This document shows positions 43,610-52,993 of a DNA stretch of 64,000 nt, piece after piece; the first letter of the stretch is position 1, and every line of letters starts with the position of its first letter. This stretch comes from an uncultured Prevotellaceae bacterium (lineage in GTDB: Bacteria; Bacteroidota; Bacteroidia; Bacteroidales; Bacteroidaceae): NCBI GenBank assembly GCA_902767775.1, contig CACXIP010000018.1, positions 41,586-105,585 on the forward strand, given 5' to 3'. The position numbers and the translations under genes were made by a program. The notes beneath the pieces were generated by a model, which searched no databases, was not told where the DNA came from, and saw nothing but the letters and a program-made list of their open reading frames with translations.

Positions 43610-45517
43610 TTATTTTCGGTTGTTGAGTTCGTCGCGCTTGCGGTTGAGTTCTGCGCGTTTGCGCTGCATCTCTATCTGCTCCTTCTGCATCGCCTCGAGA
43701 CGGGCGGCAAAACCACTCTTTTTCTTCGGGTTTTTCTTGTTCTCCTGGTAGCGTGCCTCGAGGATGGCGAGCAGTTTCTCGTCATTGGTGGTCTTGCGCA
43801 GGATATACATGATGGCTGCACTGAAGAAGAGAGAGATGAAGTAGTAGAAGTTGAGTCCTGCGGAATAGTCGTTGAAGATGAAGAAGAACATCACCGGCAT
43901 GAGGTACATCATCCACTGCATCGCCTTCATCTGCTCTGCCTGCTGTCCCACCATCTGGTCTTTCTGCTGGCGCATGGTCATGATGGAGTAGAGGATGTTG
44001 GACACGCAGAAGAGGATACAGGTGAGTGAGAGATGGTCGCCGATGCCCCAGATGTGCTTGCCCCACTCCAAGATGGGGTCGTAGGTGGAGAGGTCATTGA
44101 TCCAGAGGAAACTCTCACCGCGCAGTTGGATGGCGTTGGGGACGAAGTTGAACATGGCAATCCAGATAGGCATCTGGATGAGCATGGGCAGACAGCCGCC
44201 CATCGGGCTCACGCCATAATCTGAGTAGAGTTTCATCATCTCCTGACTCTTCTGCATCTGGTCCTCAGGCTTGTCGTATTTCTTGGTAGCCTCCTCCAAT
44301 TTGGGTTTGAGCACACGCATTTTGGCGGAGTTGAGATAGGTCTTCTTTACCAGAGGATAAGTGATTGCCTTGAGCAGCAAAGTGATGAGAATCAGTACGA
44401 TACCCATGTTGATGCCCAGTTTGGTGAGCCAGTCGAACACGTAGAGGGTGAACCACCTGTTGATATAACGGATGAGCGGCCATCCCAGGTATACGAGGCG
44501 CTGCATGTCGAGGTCCTTGCCAAAGCGGCTCTCCTTCTCCATGGCTTTCAGCAGCCGGAAGTCGTTGGGGCCGTAGAAGAACTCCATCTCGGTGGCTGTC
44601 TCGCCCTTCGGGTCGAAGAATGTCTCCAGGTCGGCATTGTATTTTTTCAGGTAGCCAGTCTGCTTCTCCTGCGGGATGCTGGTGAGGGAGGCGTTGGCGT
44701 TGAACTGCGTCTTGGCAATCATCATCGTGCTGAAGAACTGCGACTTGAATGCTATCCAGTCGAGAGGCTCCTCAATCTTCTCGTCAATCTTCTCCGAGGT
44801 CTCGCTCAAGTGTTTGGTACCGCCATCCTTTTTCTTATAGGTAAGGGTGGCATAGCGGCTCTCGAAGGCATGGCCTTTCTCCTGCTGCTTGCAGTTCTCC
44901 TTCCAGTTGATGCCCATGGAGTGAGTCTTGGTGGAGAACAATCCCTCCATGCCGACGGCACGGAAACTGAAGTACATCATGTGGTCCTTGCCCAGCAGAT
45001 AGTCCATGACAATCTTGCGCCCGTTGCCGGCATCGGCGGTCATCACCACGGTGCTGTCGGTCGTTTCTGAAGGTGTGAAGAAGAGGTCGGCGGTGTTGAT
45101 GTTGGTGTCCTTGCCCTCCAACTGGAAACTGAGTTGTTGGTCCTTGCCCTCAAAGATGGTGACGTCGGGCTTTCCGTCGATGCTCTTGAATCCTTTCACC
45201 ACCGCCTTGGTCACGGTGCCGCCCTTGGTGCTCAGGGTGAGTTCGATTTTCTCATTCTTGAGCACCACGTTGCTGGCAGTGCCTTGCAGTGCGTCGTGGA
45301 AGAGGGCGGTGCTGTCCTCACGTGCCTTGGCGATTTCAGCCACTTTCTTGGCTTCCTCCGCCTTCTTCTGGGCTGCAGCCTTCTCTGCCTCAGCCTTTGC
45401 TTTCTCCACTTGTTCCTGTTGTGCCTTGATTTCCTCCTCGCTTGGTCGGTTATACCAACTGAAAACGATGAGCACCACTGCGATGAGGATAAAACCGAAT
45501 ACGGTATTTTTGTCCAT
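43610..45517 (-). CDS. yidC: Membrane protein insertase YidC
   Basis: YidC inserts and folds inner-membrane proteins, alone or with SecYEG. The 635-residue product starts with a membrane helix (NTVFGFILIAVVLIVFSWYN), then an Ala/Glu/Lys-rich coil, the large periplasmic P1 domain (about 80-345) and the conserved insertase core: YVFDWLTKLGINMGIVLILI, PMGGCLPMLIQMPIWIAMFN near 440-465, and two more helices. The cytoplasmic loop contains the coiled region LKPKLEEATKKYDKPEDQMQ. The C-terminus is a basic tail (KRAELNRKRDELNNRK) that may contact the ribosome. In related genomes pyrG sits upstream; here the upstream neighbour is a divergent outer-membrane gene. Confidence 0.97.
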   Translation of the reverse strand: MDKNTVFGFILIAVVLIVFSWYNRPSEEEIKAQQEQVEKAKAEAEKAAAQKKAEEAKKVAEIAKAREDSTALFHDALQGTASNVVLKNEKIELTLSTKGGTVTKAVVKGFKSIDGKPDVTIFEGKDQQLSFQLEGKDTNINTADLFFTPSETTDSTVVMTADAGNGRKIVMDYLLGKDHMMYFSFRAVGMEGLFSTKTHSMGINWKENCKQQEKGHAFESRYATLTYKKKDGGTKHLSETSEKIDEKIEEPLDWIAFKSQFFSTMMIAKTQFNANASLTSIPQEKQTGYLKKYNADLETFFDPKGETATEMEFFYGPNDFRLLKAMEKESRFGKDLDMQRLVYLGWPLIRYINRWFTLYVFDWLTKLGINMGIVLILITLLLKAITYPLVKKTYLNSAKMRVLKPKLEEATKKYDKPEDQMQKSQEMMKLYSDYGVSPMGGCLPMLIQMPIWIAMFNFVPNAIQLRGESFLWINDLSTYDPILEWGKHIWGIGDHLSLTCILFCVSNILYSIMTMRQQKDQMVGQQAEQMKAMQWMMYLMPVMFFFIFNDYSAGLNFYYFISLFFSAAIMYILRKTTNDEKLLAILEARYQENKKNPKKKSGFAARLEAMQKEQIEMQRKRAELNRKRDELNNRK

Positions 45518-45590
45518 GTCTGTCTTGATGTTTTCTTGTTGTTGCGTCTAAAAAATCATAGAAAATGAATGTCCCAACGCTATCAAAGTG

Positions 45591-45598
45591 CAAAATTA
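45591..45598 (-). promoter_or_regulatory. -7 box of yidC
   Basis: TAATTTTG on the minus strand, 74 bases before the yidC ATG. It is divergent from, and close to, the promoter of the DUF3078 gene. Confidence 0.55.
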
Positions 45599-45616
45599 CA
45601 ATTTTTTTTCCCCATT

Positions 45617-45649
45617 TTTGTGTTTTATTCAAAATTTTACTTAAATTTG
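45617..45649 (+). promoter_or_regulatory. Promoter of the DUF3078 gene
   Basis: TTTG at 45,617-45,620 and TAAATTTG at 45,642-45,649 with a 21-base spacer. It supports the ATG at 45,671 or 45,677 and rules out the more upstream in-frame start at 45,569. Confidence 0.8.
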
Positions 45650-45670
45650 CAGAAAATTCTAATATTGGAA

Positions 45671-46996
45671 ATGTATATGAGAAATTTGCTGACTGTTTTA
45701 GCCATATTGCTGGCTGTTTCGGCGTATGCCCAAAAGCCCAGCAAGCAAAGCCGTTACATTGAGTATCAGGAGTATCAGGTGAACAAGAACTACACCGATT
45801 CTTTGGTGGCTTGCCGTGAGCACCTCGACTCGCTTCAGGCAGCTGAGGAAGCAATTGCGGAGGCGGGCATCGCTGACGGTCGGCTGTATCAATTGTTCGC
45901 ACCCCTTACATTCTATCATTCCGCCGCCAGAAAAGCCTTGCGCCTGAGTGAGCAGGGTGGGACTGACGAGGTGAGCGACGAGGTGGACAACACTTTGATG
46001 GGGGTTTATCTTGAGCGGCCCGACCTTGTGGTCAACAGTGAGAACAGGCTGCGCAAGGTGGGCGGTGTCAGCAACGACATCATCGTGCCCATCCAGCAGG
46101 ACGTGGAACTCACCGAGCAGGTGCTGCCCGATGTTGAACAGACAGAGCAGGACACTCCCGAGGTGGATGTGGTAGTCACCAAACCGAATTTCTGGACCTT
46201 CAAGGGCGACTATTTCCTGCAGGGACTGCAGTCGTATATCTCAGGCAACTGGTACAAGGGTGGTGAGAGCAACTACTCGATATTGGGAAGCATTGCCATG
46301 GAGGCCAACTACAACAACAAGCAAAAGGTGAAATGGGACAACAAACTGGAGATGAAGTTGGGATTCCTGACCTCAAAGAGTGACAGTGTCCACTCGTTGA
46401 AGACCTCAGACGACCTGCTCCGCTTCACCAGCAAACTGGGTCTGCAGGCCACCAACAAATGGTACTACACACTCCAGCTGCTTGCCTACACACAGTTCTG
46501 GAGAGGCTATAAGAGCAACGACTACCATGTGTACTCTGATATCATGTCGCCGTTCAACCTCAACATCTCACTCGGTATGGACTACAATGTGGAGGCATGG
46601 AAAAAGAAGCTGACGGGTACCATCCACTTGGCTCCGTTTGCCTACAACTTCAAGTATGTGGACCGCAATTGGTTTGGCGACCAGGAAAACTTCACCACAC
46701 GCTATGGTCTTGACCTGCACAAGCACACGCTCCATGATTTCGGTTCGCAGTTCACGGTGGATTTGAAATGGGCGATATCCGACAACATAACCTACCAGAC
46801 CCGCATGTATGGATTCACCACCTACAAGCGCGTGGAGTGGGAGTGGGAGAACACGTTTACGTTCAACTTCAACAAATACATCTCCACCAAGTTATTCATC
46901 TATCCGAGGTTTGACGACAGCACCTACCGCGATCATCACCACGGATACTTCCAGTTCAAAGAATTTATGTCGATAGGATTTTCCTATTCGTTTTAA
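45671..46996 (+). CDS. DUF3078 outer-membrane beta-barrel protein
   Basis: A 441-residue outer-membrane protein. A signal peptide (MYMRNLLTVLAILLAVSAYA) precedes a periplasmic helical part (to about 165), then the barrel: alternating aromatic/polar strands such as YFLQGLQSYISGNWYKGGES, YSILGSIAMEANYNNKQKVKW and a final strand FKEFMSIGFSYSF ending in phenylalanine, the usual BAM-recognition C-terminus. DUF3078 proteins are universal in Bacteroidales; their cargo is unknown. Confidence 0.9.
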   Translation: MYMRNLLTVLAILLAVSAYAQKPSKQSRYIEYQEYQVNKNYTDSLVACREHLDSLQAAEEAIAEAGIADGRLYQLFAPLTFYHSAARKALRLSEQGGTDEVSDEVDNTLMGVYLERPDLVVNSENRLRKVGGVSNDIIVPIQQDVELTEQVLPDVEQTEQDTPEVDVVVTKPNFWTFKGDYFLQGLQSYISGNWYKGGESNYSILGSIAMEANYNNKQKVKWDNKLEMKLGFLTSKSDSVHSLKTSDDLLRFTSKLGLQATNKWYYTLQLLAYTQFWRGYKSNDYHVYSDIMSPFNLNISLGMDYNVEAWKKKLTGTIHLAPFAYNFKYVDRNWFGDQENFTTRYGLDLHKHTLHDFGSQFTVDLKWAISDNITYQTRMYGFTTYKRVEWEWENTFTFNFNKYISTKLFIYPRFDDSTYRDHHHGYFQFKEFMSIGFSYSF

Positions 46997-47070
46997 AGGT
47001 TGAGAGATTGGAGGGCTTTGCCCAAAGACCTCAGAGACAGGATAACTTAAAAAAAAGGTCACTATTAGTT

Positions 47071-47105
47071 AAAACCGGCTGGCACTTGATGCCAACCGGT
47101 TTTTT
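47071..47105 (+). terminator. Strong intrinsic terminator
   Basis: AACCGGCTGGCA pairs with TGCCAACCGGTT around CTTGA, with one unpaired base, and is followed by TTTT; A-runs before the stem allow it to work in both directions. It ends the DUF3078 gene. Confidence 0.9.
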
Positions 47106-47154
47106 CGCTGTATGATTACTTGTTTCTTCAGAAACTATTGGTGAATAATGATGT

Positions 47155-47661
47155 TTAGAACTTATAACGCACACCTGCCTGTGCTATACCCTGCTCACCG
47201 ACACCGAATTCGGCAAAGCCACGAAGCTTTTGGGAACCAACCTCTACGCCGATTAACGAGGCCTGGAAATTGAAGCGGATTTCGTTGTCGCTGTGCACTT
47301 CTTTCTTCTCGCCATTAACATCCTGCTTTTGCCTTTCTGAGGCGTACGTGGCACCGACAGCCACTTTCGAGTATAGACCGAAATTCTTTCTACGGAGCCA
47401 GTCGAACTTGGCTGCAGGCATCACTGTAAAGAAGTATTTGCTCGAAGTACCAACTTTTTCTTTGGTGGCACTTTCGCCATTGGTACGCTGGAATTTGCAG
47501 TACATGTCGCTGGTCGTACCATTGAAAGCTGCGATAGCGCCGATGCTGACAACTGGACTAAAGTGGTGGAAATATTCTACAGAAAAGTCGAAGTTTTGAC
47601 ATGGTTCAAGTTGTTGGCAACTGCTTTTGGATTGAAATACATTGTTTTCATTTTTGTTGAT
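47155..47661 (-). pseudogene. 5'-decayed outer-membrane barrel gene
   Basis: The C-terminal 116 residues (47,505-47,155) are barrel strands ending in AGVRYKF, as in small outer-membrane beta-barrel proteins. The same frame continues upstream of the first ATG with sensible barrel sequence (VEYFHHFSPVVSIGAIAAFN) to a stop at about 47,662, but without start codon or signal peptide. An ATG at 47,651 in another frame (MKTMYFNPKAVANN) with a promoter-like ATCTTTGC further upstream hints at a frameshift or fusion near 47,600. The gene has therefore lost its export signal and probably its function. Confidence 0.6.
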
Positions 47662-47891
47662 TTATTATTGTTGTTTGTTATTGATTATTGTCGTTTTCTT
47701 GTTTTGTCGGTGCAAAGATCGTACAGTTTTTTGATTGGCAATTTTATTTTTGAGATTTCTGCAATAAAAATGTACGACATATAATCAAATTTGCGACAAA
47801 TGTGAGGAAAGGCCTTCACATTTGTCGCAAAATAAGATGCTTTTCTGAGAAAAATAGAAATCAGTAGCTATTTTGCTCTTTTCTGGCTTTT

Positions 47892-48275
47892 TTATTCTGT
47901 CATTTCCCCTTCCACATACAGTCGGGTCATCTCGACGTTGCCATTGGTACGCACCGTGATGCTCTTCTTGAAATGTCCGGGGTCTTTTCCTGCTCCGTTG
48001 TAGGTCACCTCAATGGTTCCCTTCTCTCCGGGGTTGATTGGTGTCTTGGTGTACTGCGGTACGGTGCATCCACAGCTGGCCACAGCCTGGTTGATGACCA
48101 GCGGGGCATCGCCTACGTTGGTGAATGTGAAGGTGCACTTCTGCACTGGGTTGCTGGATGCGAACTTGCCGAAATTGTGGGTTTTGTTGTCAAACTTGAT
48201 TTCGGCCTGTTTCTGTGCTGCGGCGAAGCTGAACGAGCAGAGCAGCAGCAGGGTCATCATGATTACTTTGCGCAT
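47892..48275 (-). CDS. Secreted DUF1573 protein
   Basis: A 127-residue periplasmic protein: signal peptide ending SFAAAQ, then one DUF1573 (Ig-like/ASH-type) domain with the typical THNFGKFASSNPVQKCTFTF, CGCTVPQYTKTPINPGEKG and a conserved cysteine pair CGC at about 69-71. The family is widespread in Bacteroidetes and of unknown function. A rare clear Shine-Dalgarno (AAGGAG) lies seven bases before the ATG. Confidence 0.93.
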   Translation of the reverse strand: MRKVIMMTLLLLCSFSFAAAQKQAEIKFDNKTHNFGKFASSNPVQKCTFTFTNVGDAPLVINQAVASCGCTVPQYTKTPINPGEKGTIEVTYNGAGKDPGHFKKSITVRTNGNVEMTRLYVEGEMTE

Positions 48276-48364
48276 AATGTTTCTCCTTTTTTAATTGGTT
48301 AGCCTCCCTTTCAGGTGATGTTTCTCACCCGCGGAGAGTCGTCTCATAGATATGAACAGATGTG

Positions 48365-48400
48365 CAAAAATAATGCTTTTTGTCAAACTTGTCGGTCAAA
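48365..48400 (-). promoter_or_regulatory. Promoter of the DUF1573 gene
   Basis: On the minus strand TATTTTTG (48,372-48,365) is the -7 box; TTTG boxes occur 11 and 24 bases further upstream, neither at ideal spacing. Confidence 0.55.
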
Positions 48401-48430
48401 ACCCCATATTATTGCATTTATTTAACAATT

Positions 48431-50539
48431 CTATATGAACTTTTTGAATTGTTTGAGCACATCGCACTTGGTGACATAGACTGGCTGTGGCGCATTGCCT
48501 GAGCTGACGAATCGGGACAGGTCGTTGAGAGCCTTGAACTGTCTGCTGTTGCGCCGTGGCTTGATGATTACACGGTCATTTTCCCAGTCGTAGTCGCGGT
48601 CGCACCATTCGTCAATGGGAATGAAAGCCAGTCCGTAGAGGCTGTTGAGCTTCAGCGTGGGGTCGTTGGACTTGGCGCTCTCATTGAGGTATTTGATGGC
48701 AAAGCTGACGAAGTCGGGTCGGTCTGCCCTGGCGGTGTCGCAGACGCTCTGTCCATAGGCGGTGAGCCACCAGCAGTCGCCCTGGTAGGATGCCTGGTAG
48801 TAGCGTGTGGCAAGGTCGTATGCAATTTGTGACCGCTTCTCGCTGTTGGCAAGGGGGAGCTGGCCGAGCAGCTGAGTCATCTCGCGGCAGAATTCAATCT
48901 TCTTGTTCACCTGCATGGCTTTGATGGCAGGCTGTGCCTCACTCTCGTCTTCCTCAATCTCTTGTTTTCCCATCCATCTTGGTTCTGAGTATTTGCGCTG
49001 AGCCATATAGGGGCTGATGGCCTGGTTTCTGACAAATGTCATCGGTACCTTGCTGAGGTAGTCGATGGCGCTGCTGAAGTCTGCCATGGCCAGGTATTTG
49101 GTGCCCAGGATGTCGTTGAGATAGTTGCGGTAGGGCTTGACGTATCCTTTGAGATACTGCTCAAGTGCATCACCGCCTTTTGACTGCGCAAAAGCGATGT
49201 ATTGCTTCATTTCATCAGTCGACATCGAGTCGAGGATGAGGAAGAAGTCGCTGGAGTAGCCTCCTGACTCTTCATCACTGTCGAGACCGAGCACGCTTCT
49301 GCTCTCGATGTAGTTGACAAATGCTGCGGCGATGTCCGGGCGCCCGTAGTTCTTGTATTTGGGTACGAGTTGGTTATACACCACCCTGTCGAGGATGTCG
49401 TAGTAGTGGTTGTCGTAGTAGTTGTACCAGTCTTCCTTGTTGTTTTTTCCTTCCTCCTTGATTTTCTCGGTGAGCCATTTGAGCTCTCCCACGAGCCATT
49501 GGCTGTACTCGGGGCCGAGTTTGGCTGACTTCACCGATACGACGAGTCGGATGGCGCGGGCATTGTCCTTCATGCGCTGAGTGCCGTTCATGCTCACCGC
49601 CTTGTTGAGCGTGGCAAGGGCAGCATCCTGATTTCCGTATAGGTACTGCAGTTCGCCTATGGCAGCCATCCACATGGCGGGCGACTTGGTCTTTCCCTGG
49701 CTGATGACATTGTTGGCATAGTTGATGAAGTTGTCTACATCACGCTTGAGGATGATACGGCGGTCAATCGTCTCTTCTATCCATTCCTTGTCGCCCTTGC
49801 AGTCAAGGGTCTCTTGTGCGTTGTTGACGAAGTCCTGCACGAGGAAGTTCATGGTAGGCGAATCGGGAGTGACATCGAAGATGGTGCGTATGCCTCCGAG
49901 GTTGCGCATTTTGCGCAAAGCCCACTTGATGCTTAGCATATCGCCTTGCTTGGCGTAGATATCGCATGCCTGGGCCAGTTGTCCCTTTCGTGCAAGGGCG
50001 GCGGCATAGAGGCTTTCCATCATGTCGCGGAAGACACTGGGAGCCATTTTCGAGGCCGTCTGTTTCCAGTAGGTGACATTGGCGTCATATTGTCCGAGCA
50101 CCATGTTTGCCCTCATGCGCAGCAGAGCCCACTGTGGAGCCAGCTTTGTGCCTCGGTAGGTGTTGCTTTTCGTCACCATACCGTTGAGTATCTGCCTGCG
50201 CTGCTGCAACTGCTGCTTGGTGGGATAATCCCATGTCTCGCGCAGTTGGTCGCAGATTTCAAGGTATTTTGACAGTTCGCCGAGATAAGCCACCATCTCG
50301 TTGTCGCGCTTGTTTTTCGCGATTTTCATTGCATCGTCCTGGTAGAATTTTTCCATGGAACCGTTGCTGTACGACTTCCAGAACTCGTTGATGCGCTCTG
50401 AGAACATCTCATCGGACATCATTTCACGTGGGAAGACGCTGAACATGTAGTTGTTGTGGGATTCCATCTCTCCCCCGCATGCCCATGCGGTGGCAGTCAT
50501 GGTGAGAAAGAGAAGGCTAATGACTGAAAATTTCTTCAT
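48431..50539 (-). CDS. Exported alpha-solenoid protein of unknown function, 702 aa
   Basis: A signal peptide (MKKFSVISLLFLTMTATAWA, then CGG, which could also be a lipobox) is followed by an almost entirely helical chain with TPR-like pairs (for example WALLRMRANMVLGQYDANVT and KYLAMADFSSAIDYLSKVPM). It probably forms a scaffold on the periplasmic or cell-surface side. Its start overlaps the end of the upstream lipoprotein gene by 23 bases, so the two are coupled and likely act together. No enzymatic motif is visible. Confidence 0.82.
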   Translation of the reverse strand: MKKFSVISLLFLTMTATAWACGGEMESHNNYMFSVFPREMMSDEMFSERINEFWKSYSNGSMEKFYQDDAMKIAKNKRDNEMVAYLGELSKYLEICDQLRETWDYPTKQQLQQRRQILNGMVTKSNTYRGTKLAPQWALLRMRANMVLGQYDANVTYWKQTASKMAPSVFRDMMESLYAAALARKGQLAQACDIYAKQGDMLSIKWALRKMRNLGGIRTIFDVTPDSPTMNFLVQDFVNNAQETLDCKGDKEWIEETIDRRIILKRDVDNFINYANNVISQGKTKSPAMWMAAIGELQYLYGNQDAALATLNKAVSMNGTQRMKDNARAIRLVVSVKSAKLGPEYSQWLVGELKWLTEKIKEEGKNNKEDWYNYYDNHYYDILDRVVYNQLVPKYKNYGRPDIAAAFVNYIESRSVLGLDSDEESGGYSSDFFLILDSMSTDEMKQYIAFAQSKGGDALEQYLKGYVKPYRNYLNDILGTKYLAMADFSSAIDYLSKVPMTFVRNQAISPYMAQRKYSEPRWMGKQEIEEDESEAQPAIKAMQVNKKIEFCREMTQLLGQLPLANSEKRSQIAYDLATRYYQASYQGDCWWLTAYGQSVCDTARADRPDFVSFAIKYLNESAKSNDPTLKLNSLYGLAFIPIDEWCDRDYDWENDRVIIKPRRNSRQFKALNDLSRFVSSGNAPQPVYVTKCDVLKQFKKFI

Positions 50540-51467
50540 AGTTGTATTGTTTGATGCGTTGGATATTCTGTGGACTGATATCGAAGAGGATAATCTCGTT
50601 GTTGGCGTTGCTGCGCCTTCTTGTCACGGCTTCCTTGGCTTGCAGCACGGTGCTGAGTTCGGCTTCGCGCTGGATGATGGTGTCGCCTGGGAAGATGTTC
50701 ATGTCGTCGTCGCCGTGAAGGATGCCTATCAACTGGTCGCCGCGGAAAAGCAGTTGCCAGGCGAAGACAGGGTAGGCGGTGGCCAGCGGCAGGTCATAGT
50801 TGCTGAGTCGCCGCAGGTAAGGGCCTGCATCGTCCATGTCGAGGATGGGGTTGCGGCGGATGTCGGCAACATTGCCGGTGTTGTACATCATCAGCACACC
50901 ACGGTCGACGGGCGGCACCTCCATGGAGAGTTGGTGGAGGCGTATGGTGGCGGACAGTTGCAGACCTTTCTTATGTGCGGCGTCACGCAGCCGCTCAAGC
51001 ATGGCGAAATAGGTCTTCTGCGTGGTTTTTGTCCAGTCGCAGTCAATCTGTATCTCATGTACCTGACTGATGTCGTGTGTCTCCGACATCTGCAGGATGC
51101 GATGCAGCAGCAGGGAGTCGAGGATGCTGACATCCTTTTGCATGCACTCGTTGACGATGAAGACGGTGGGGATGACCTCCATGCTGTCGGGCACCGGTTT
51201 TGCGAAGCGGATGGTGGCATTGGGCATGACTTCGCCCTCGGGTGTGACCACCACGTCGAAGTAGCGCAGGTATAGCCGGCTGATGTCGTTGTCGCTGATG
51301 AAACCAAGCGTGGCAGAGTCACCCTCCCATGTGGTGCTCCAGTAGTAGGCAGAGCGGACAGGCGCCTGCTCTTCCTTCTCCTGGCAGCCCATGATGGTGG
51401 TGAGCAATGCCGCCCACAGCAGGGTGGGGAGCAGCAACCGCATTGTTGGGGTGTTTTTTTGCTTCAT
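50517..51467 (-). CDS. Lipoprotein with TIM-barrel-like DUF3142-type fold
   Basis: The product has a lipoprotein signal (LLWAALLTTIMGCQ). The body suggests an alpha/beta barrel: VHEIQIDCDWTKTTQKTYFA followed by MLERLRDAAHKKGLQLSATI and LHQLSMEVPPVDRGVLMMYN fits the DUF3142 pattern, in which conserved acids line the barrel as in glycoside hydrolases. That assignment is by pattern. The frame opens at 51,488, but the promoter at 51,493-51,523 leaves no leader for it, so the ATG pair at 51,470/51,467 is preferred. Coupled to the solenoid gene downstream. Confidence 0.75.
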   Translation of the reverse strand: MKQKNTPTMRLLLPTLLWAALLTTIMGCQEKEEQAPVRSAYYWSTTWEGDSATLGFISDNDISRLYLRYFDVVVTPEGEVMPNATIRFAKPVPDSMEVIPTVFIVNECMQKDVSILDSLLLHRILQMSETHDISQVHEIQIDCDWTKTTQKTYFAMLERLRDAAHKKGLQLSATIRLHQLSMEVPPVDRGVLMMYNTGNVADIRRNPILDMDDAGPYLRRLSNYDLPLATAYPVFAWQLLFRGDQLIGILHGDDDMNIFPGDTIIQREAELSTVLQAKEAVTRRRSNANNEIILFDISPQNIQRIKQYNYEEIFSH

Positions 51468-51492
51468 CATAATGCTTTGTCTCATCAACGCA

Positions 51493-51523
51493 CAAACTTA
51501 CACATTATTGTTGAGAAAACAAA
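51493..51523 (-). promoter_or_regulatory. Promoter of the lipoprotein/solenoid operon
   Basis: Minus strand TTTG (51,523-51,520), 19-base spacer, TAAGTTTG (51,500-51,493). A good match to both boxes. Confidence 0.75.
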
Positions 51524-51538
51524 GCTTTCGTGTGTTTT

Positions 51539-52423
51539 TTAATTCCTCAGTCCCCATGAGACGGGGTAGACGACCCGCTCTGTGGTCTCCTCAAGGTCGT
51601 CGGGCAGGTTGCAGAAGAAATCAATGTCAGTGAGGCGCTCCAATTCATCGATACTGACCACATAATCCATGATGTTGTCGTTGGAGCGGTCCTCATTGCG
51701 ATGCTCCACCCACAAGCCGATAGCCTTGTATCCTTGCGAGTTCTTGCAGAGGACTGCCATGAAGAAATAGCGAGGCACGATGAGTCCGTTTCCCAGGCGG
51801 GTGAGGATTTGCTCCTCCTTGTCGATAGTGCCGCCCTTGCAGACATAGAGGGTGTCGCGGAACTGGTTGGTGTTCCATGTATTGCTAATCAACTGCTCCA
51901 TCTTTAACCACAACCCTGCGTTGAAGATATTCCGTTGAGGCTGCATGTTGCTTAAGTAGAACGTCTGTATGTTCTCCTCTCGGCTGTTGAGCCTGTCGTA
52001 AGATGGGCAGATGTGGCCGTGGTCGTAGCCTGAGCGTTTGTAGGGGTCGGTGGCAAAGGTGTAGGCAGAAGGGATGTCAGGGTCTTGGGGATATTGGTTG
52101 GATTCGGAGTAGTAGCGGCTTACATTTCTGGGAGAGTTGTCCCTGTCGAGTGTATAGCAGCTCCACCGTTGCGATTTTTTCAGGCAGTCCCATTCCAGCA
52201 TGTAGTTGACGCCATTTTTTGCCGTGCTGTGTACGACGATGAGGTTGCTGCTGCCTCCTTTCATATGAGGCATTTCCAGACGTCGGTATTCTGGTTTCAG
52301 GGCGGGGTTGGCATTGGTATTCTTGCTGGCTGGGGTGGGGGTGGACGAGTTGTTGTCGTCGTTGTCGTCACCGCAGGCGGCCAGCAGGGTGATGCCGATG
52401 AAGAGGATGAATAGTCTTTTCAT
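51539..52423 (-). CDS. Secreted DNA/RNA non-specific endonuclease (lipoprotein)
   Basis: A 294-residue NUC1-type nuclease of the His-Me finger class that degrades DNA and RNA. The start at 52,423 gives a lipoprotein signal (MKRLFILFIGITLLAACGDD), whereas the frame's first ATG (52,537) would hide it. A Ser/Thr/Asn linker follows. The catalytic segment is YDHGHICPSYDRLNS, equal to the DRGH-box with the active histidine, and the metal-binding asparagine lies in LSNMQPQRNIFNAGLW. Family length is normal. It lies downstream of rpmE2 and close to other secreted nucleic-acid-handling genes. Confidence 0.93.
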   Translation of the reverse strand: MKRLFILFIGITLLAACGDDNDDNNSSTPTPASKNTNANPALKPEYRRLEMPHMKGGSSNLIVVHSTAKNGVNYMLEWDCLKKSQRWSCYTLDRDNSPRNVSRYYSESNQYPQDPDIPSAYTFATDPYKRSGYDHGHICPSYDRLNSREENIQTFYLSNMQPQRNIFNAGLWLKMEQLISNTWNTNQFRDTLYVCKGGTIDKEEQILTRLGNGLIVPRYFFMAVLCKNSQGYKAIGLWVEHRNEDRSNDNIMDYVVSIDELERLTDIDFFCNLPDDLEETTERVVYPVSWGLRN

Positions 52424-52630
52424 GATTAGGAGGTTAGAGGTGAGGGGTGAGGGGTGAGAGGTGAGGGGGTGCCTTTTTCTTGGAGAGGTTGAAAAAAGGT
52501 GCACCTGAGCGCATATGCAACTACGCTTCAGAAGCACCTTATATAAATATCTTTAGTGTCTCGTTGCTCGTCCGTCAGTTATTGCTGTCTTCGCGGCAGA
52601 GTCACGAGCGGAGATGGAAGAATCAAGCGA

Positions 52631-52882
52631 TTACTTCTTGATTTTTCCGTAGCGGCTCATGAAGCGGTCGACGCGGCCGGCAGTGTCCACAAGCTTGTTC
52701 TTGCCTGTGTAGAACGGGTGTGAGGTGTTCGAGATCTCGATTTTCACCAATGGATAAGTCTCACCTTCAAATTCCACTGTCTCTGTAGTCTTGCATGTGG
52801 ACTTTGTAAGGAACATATCGCCGTTGGACATATCCTTGAATACGACGGGGCGATAGTTTTCTGGATGGATACCTTTTTTCAT
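52631..52882 (-). CDS. rpmE2: Ribosomal protein L31 type B
   Basis: An 83-residue 50S subunit protein of the zinc-free type B form: [20 protein letters not shown] start, [20 protein letters not shown] near the middle, and no CxxC motif. It is a housekeeping gene placed between the nuclease and the DUF6359 gene, with a terminator before it. Confidence 0.97.
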   Translation of the reverse strand: MKKGIHPENYRPVVFKDMSNGDMFLTKSTCKTTETVEFEGETYPLVKIEISNTSHPFYTGKNKLVDTAGRVDRFMSRYGKIKK

Positions 52883-52946
52883 TTTTTTTCTTATCCCACC
52901 AAATTTTTTCCGCTAATTGTGAAAAAAGAATGTATTTAGGACAGCA

Positions 52947-52967
52947 AAGGCGGGATGAACCCGCCTT
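52947..52967 (-). terminator. Terminator hairpin after the DUF6359 gene
   Basis: AAGGCGGG and CCCGCCTT pair around ATGAA; on the minus strand it follows the stop codon by 27 bases. The T-run is weak. Confidence 0.7.
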
Positions 52968-52993
52968 CTGCCGTCATAGTTATGCGATGAGTG

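Noticed and set aside
42236-44029. 597-codon frame antisense to the S9 peptidase and yidC
   Set aside because: Shadow of strongly biased codons on the other strand; it crosses the boundary between two well-supported genes.
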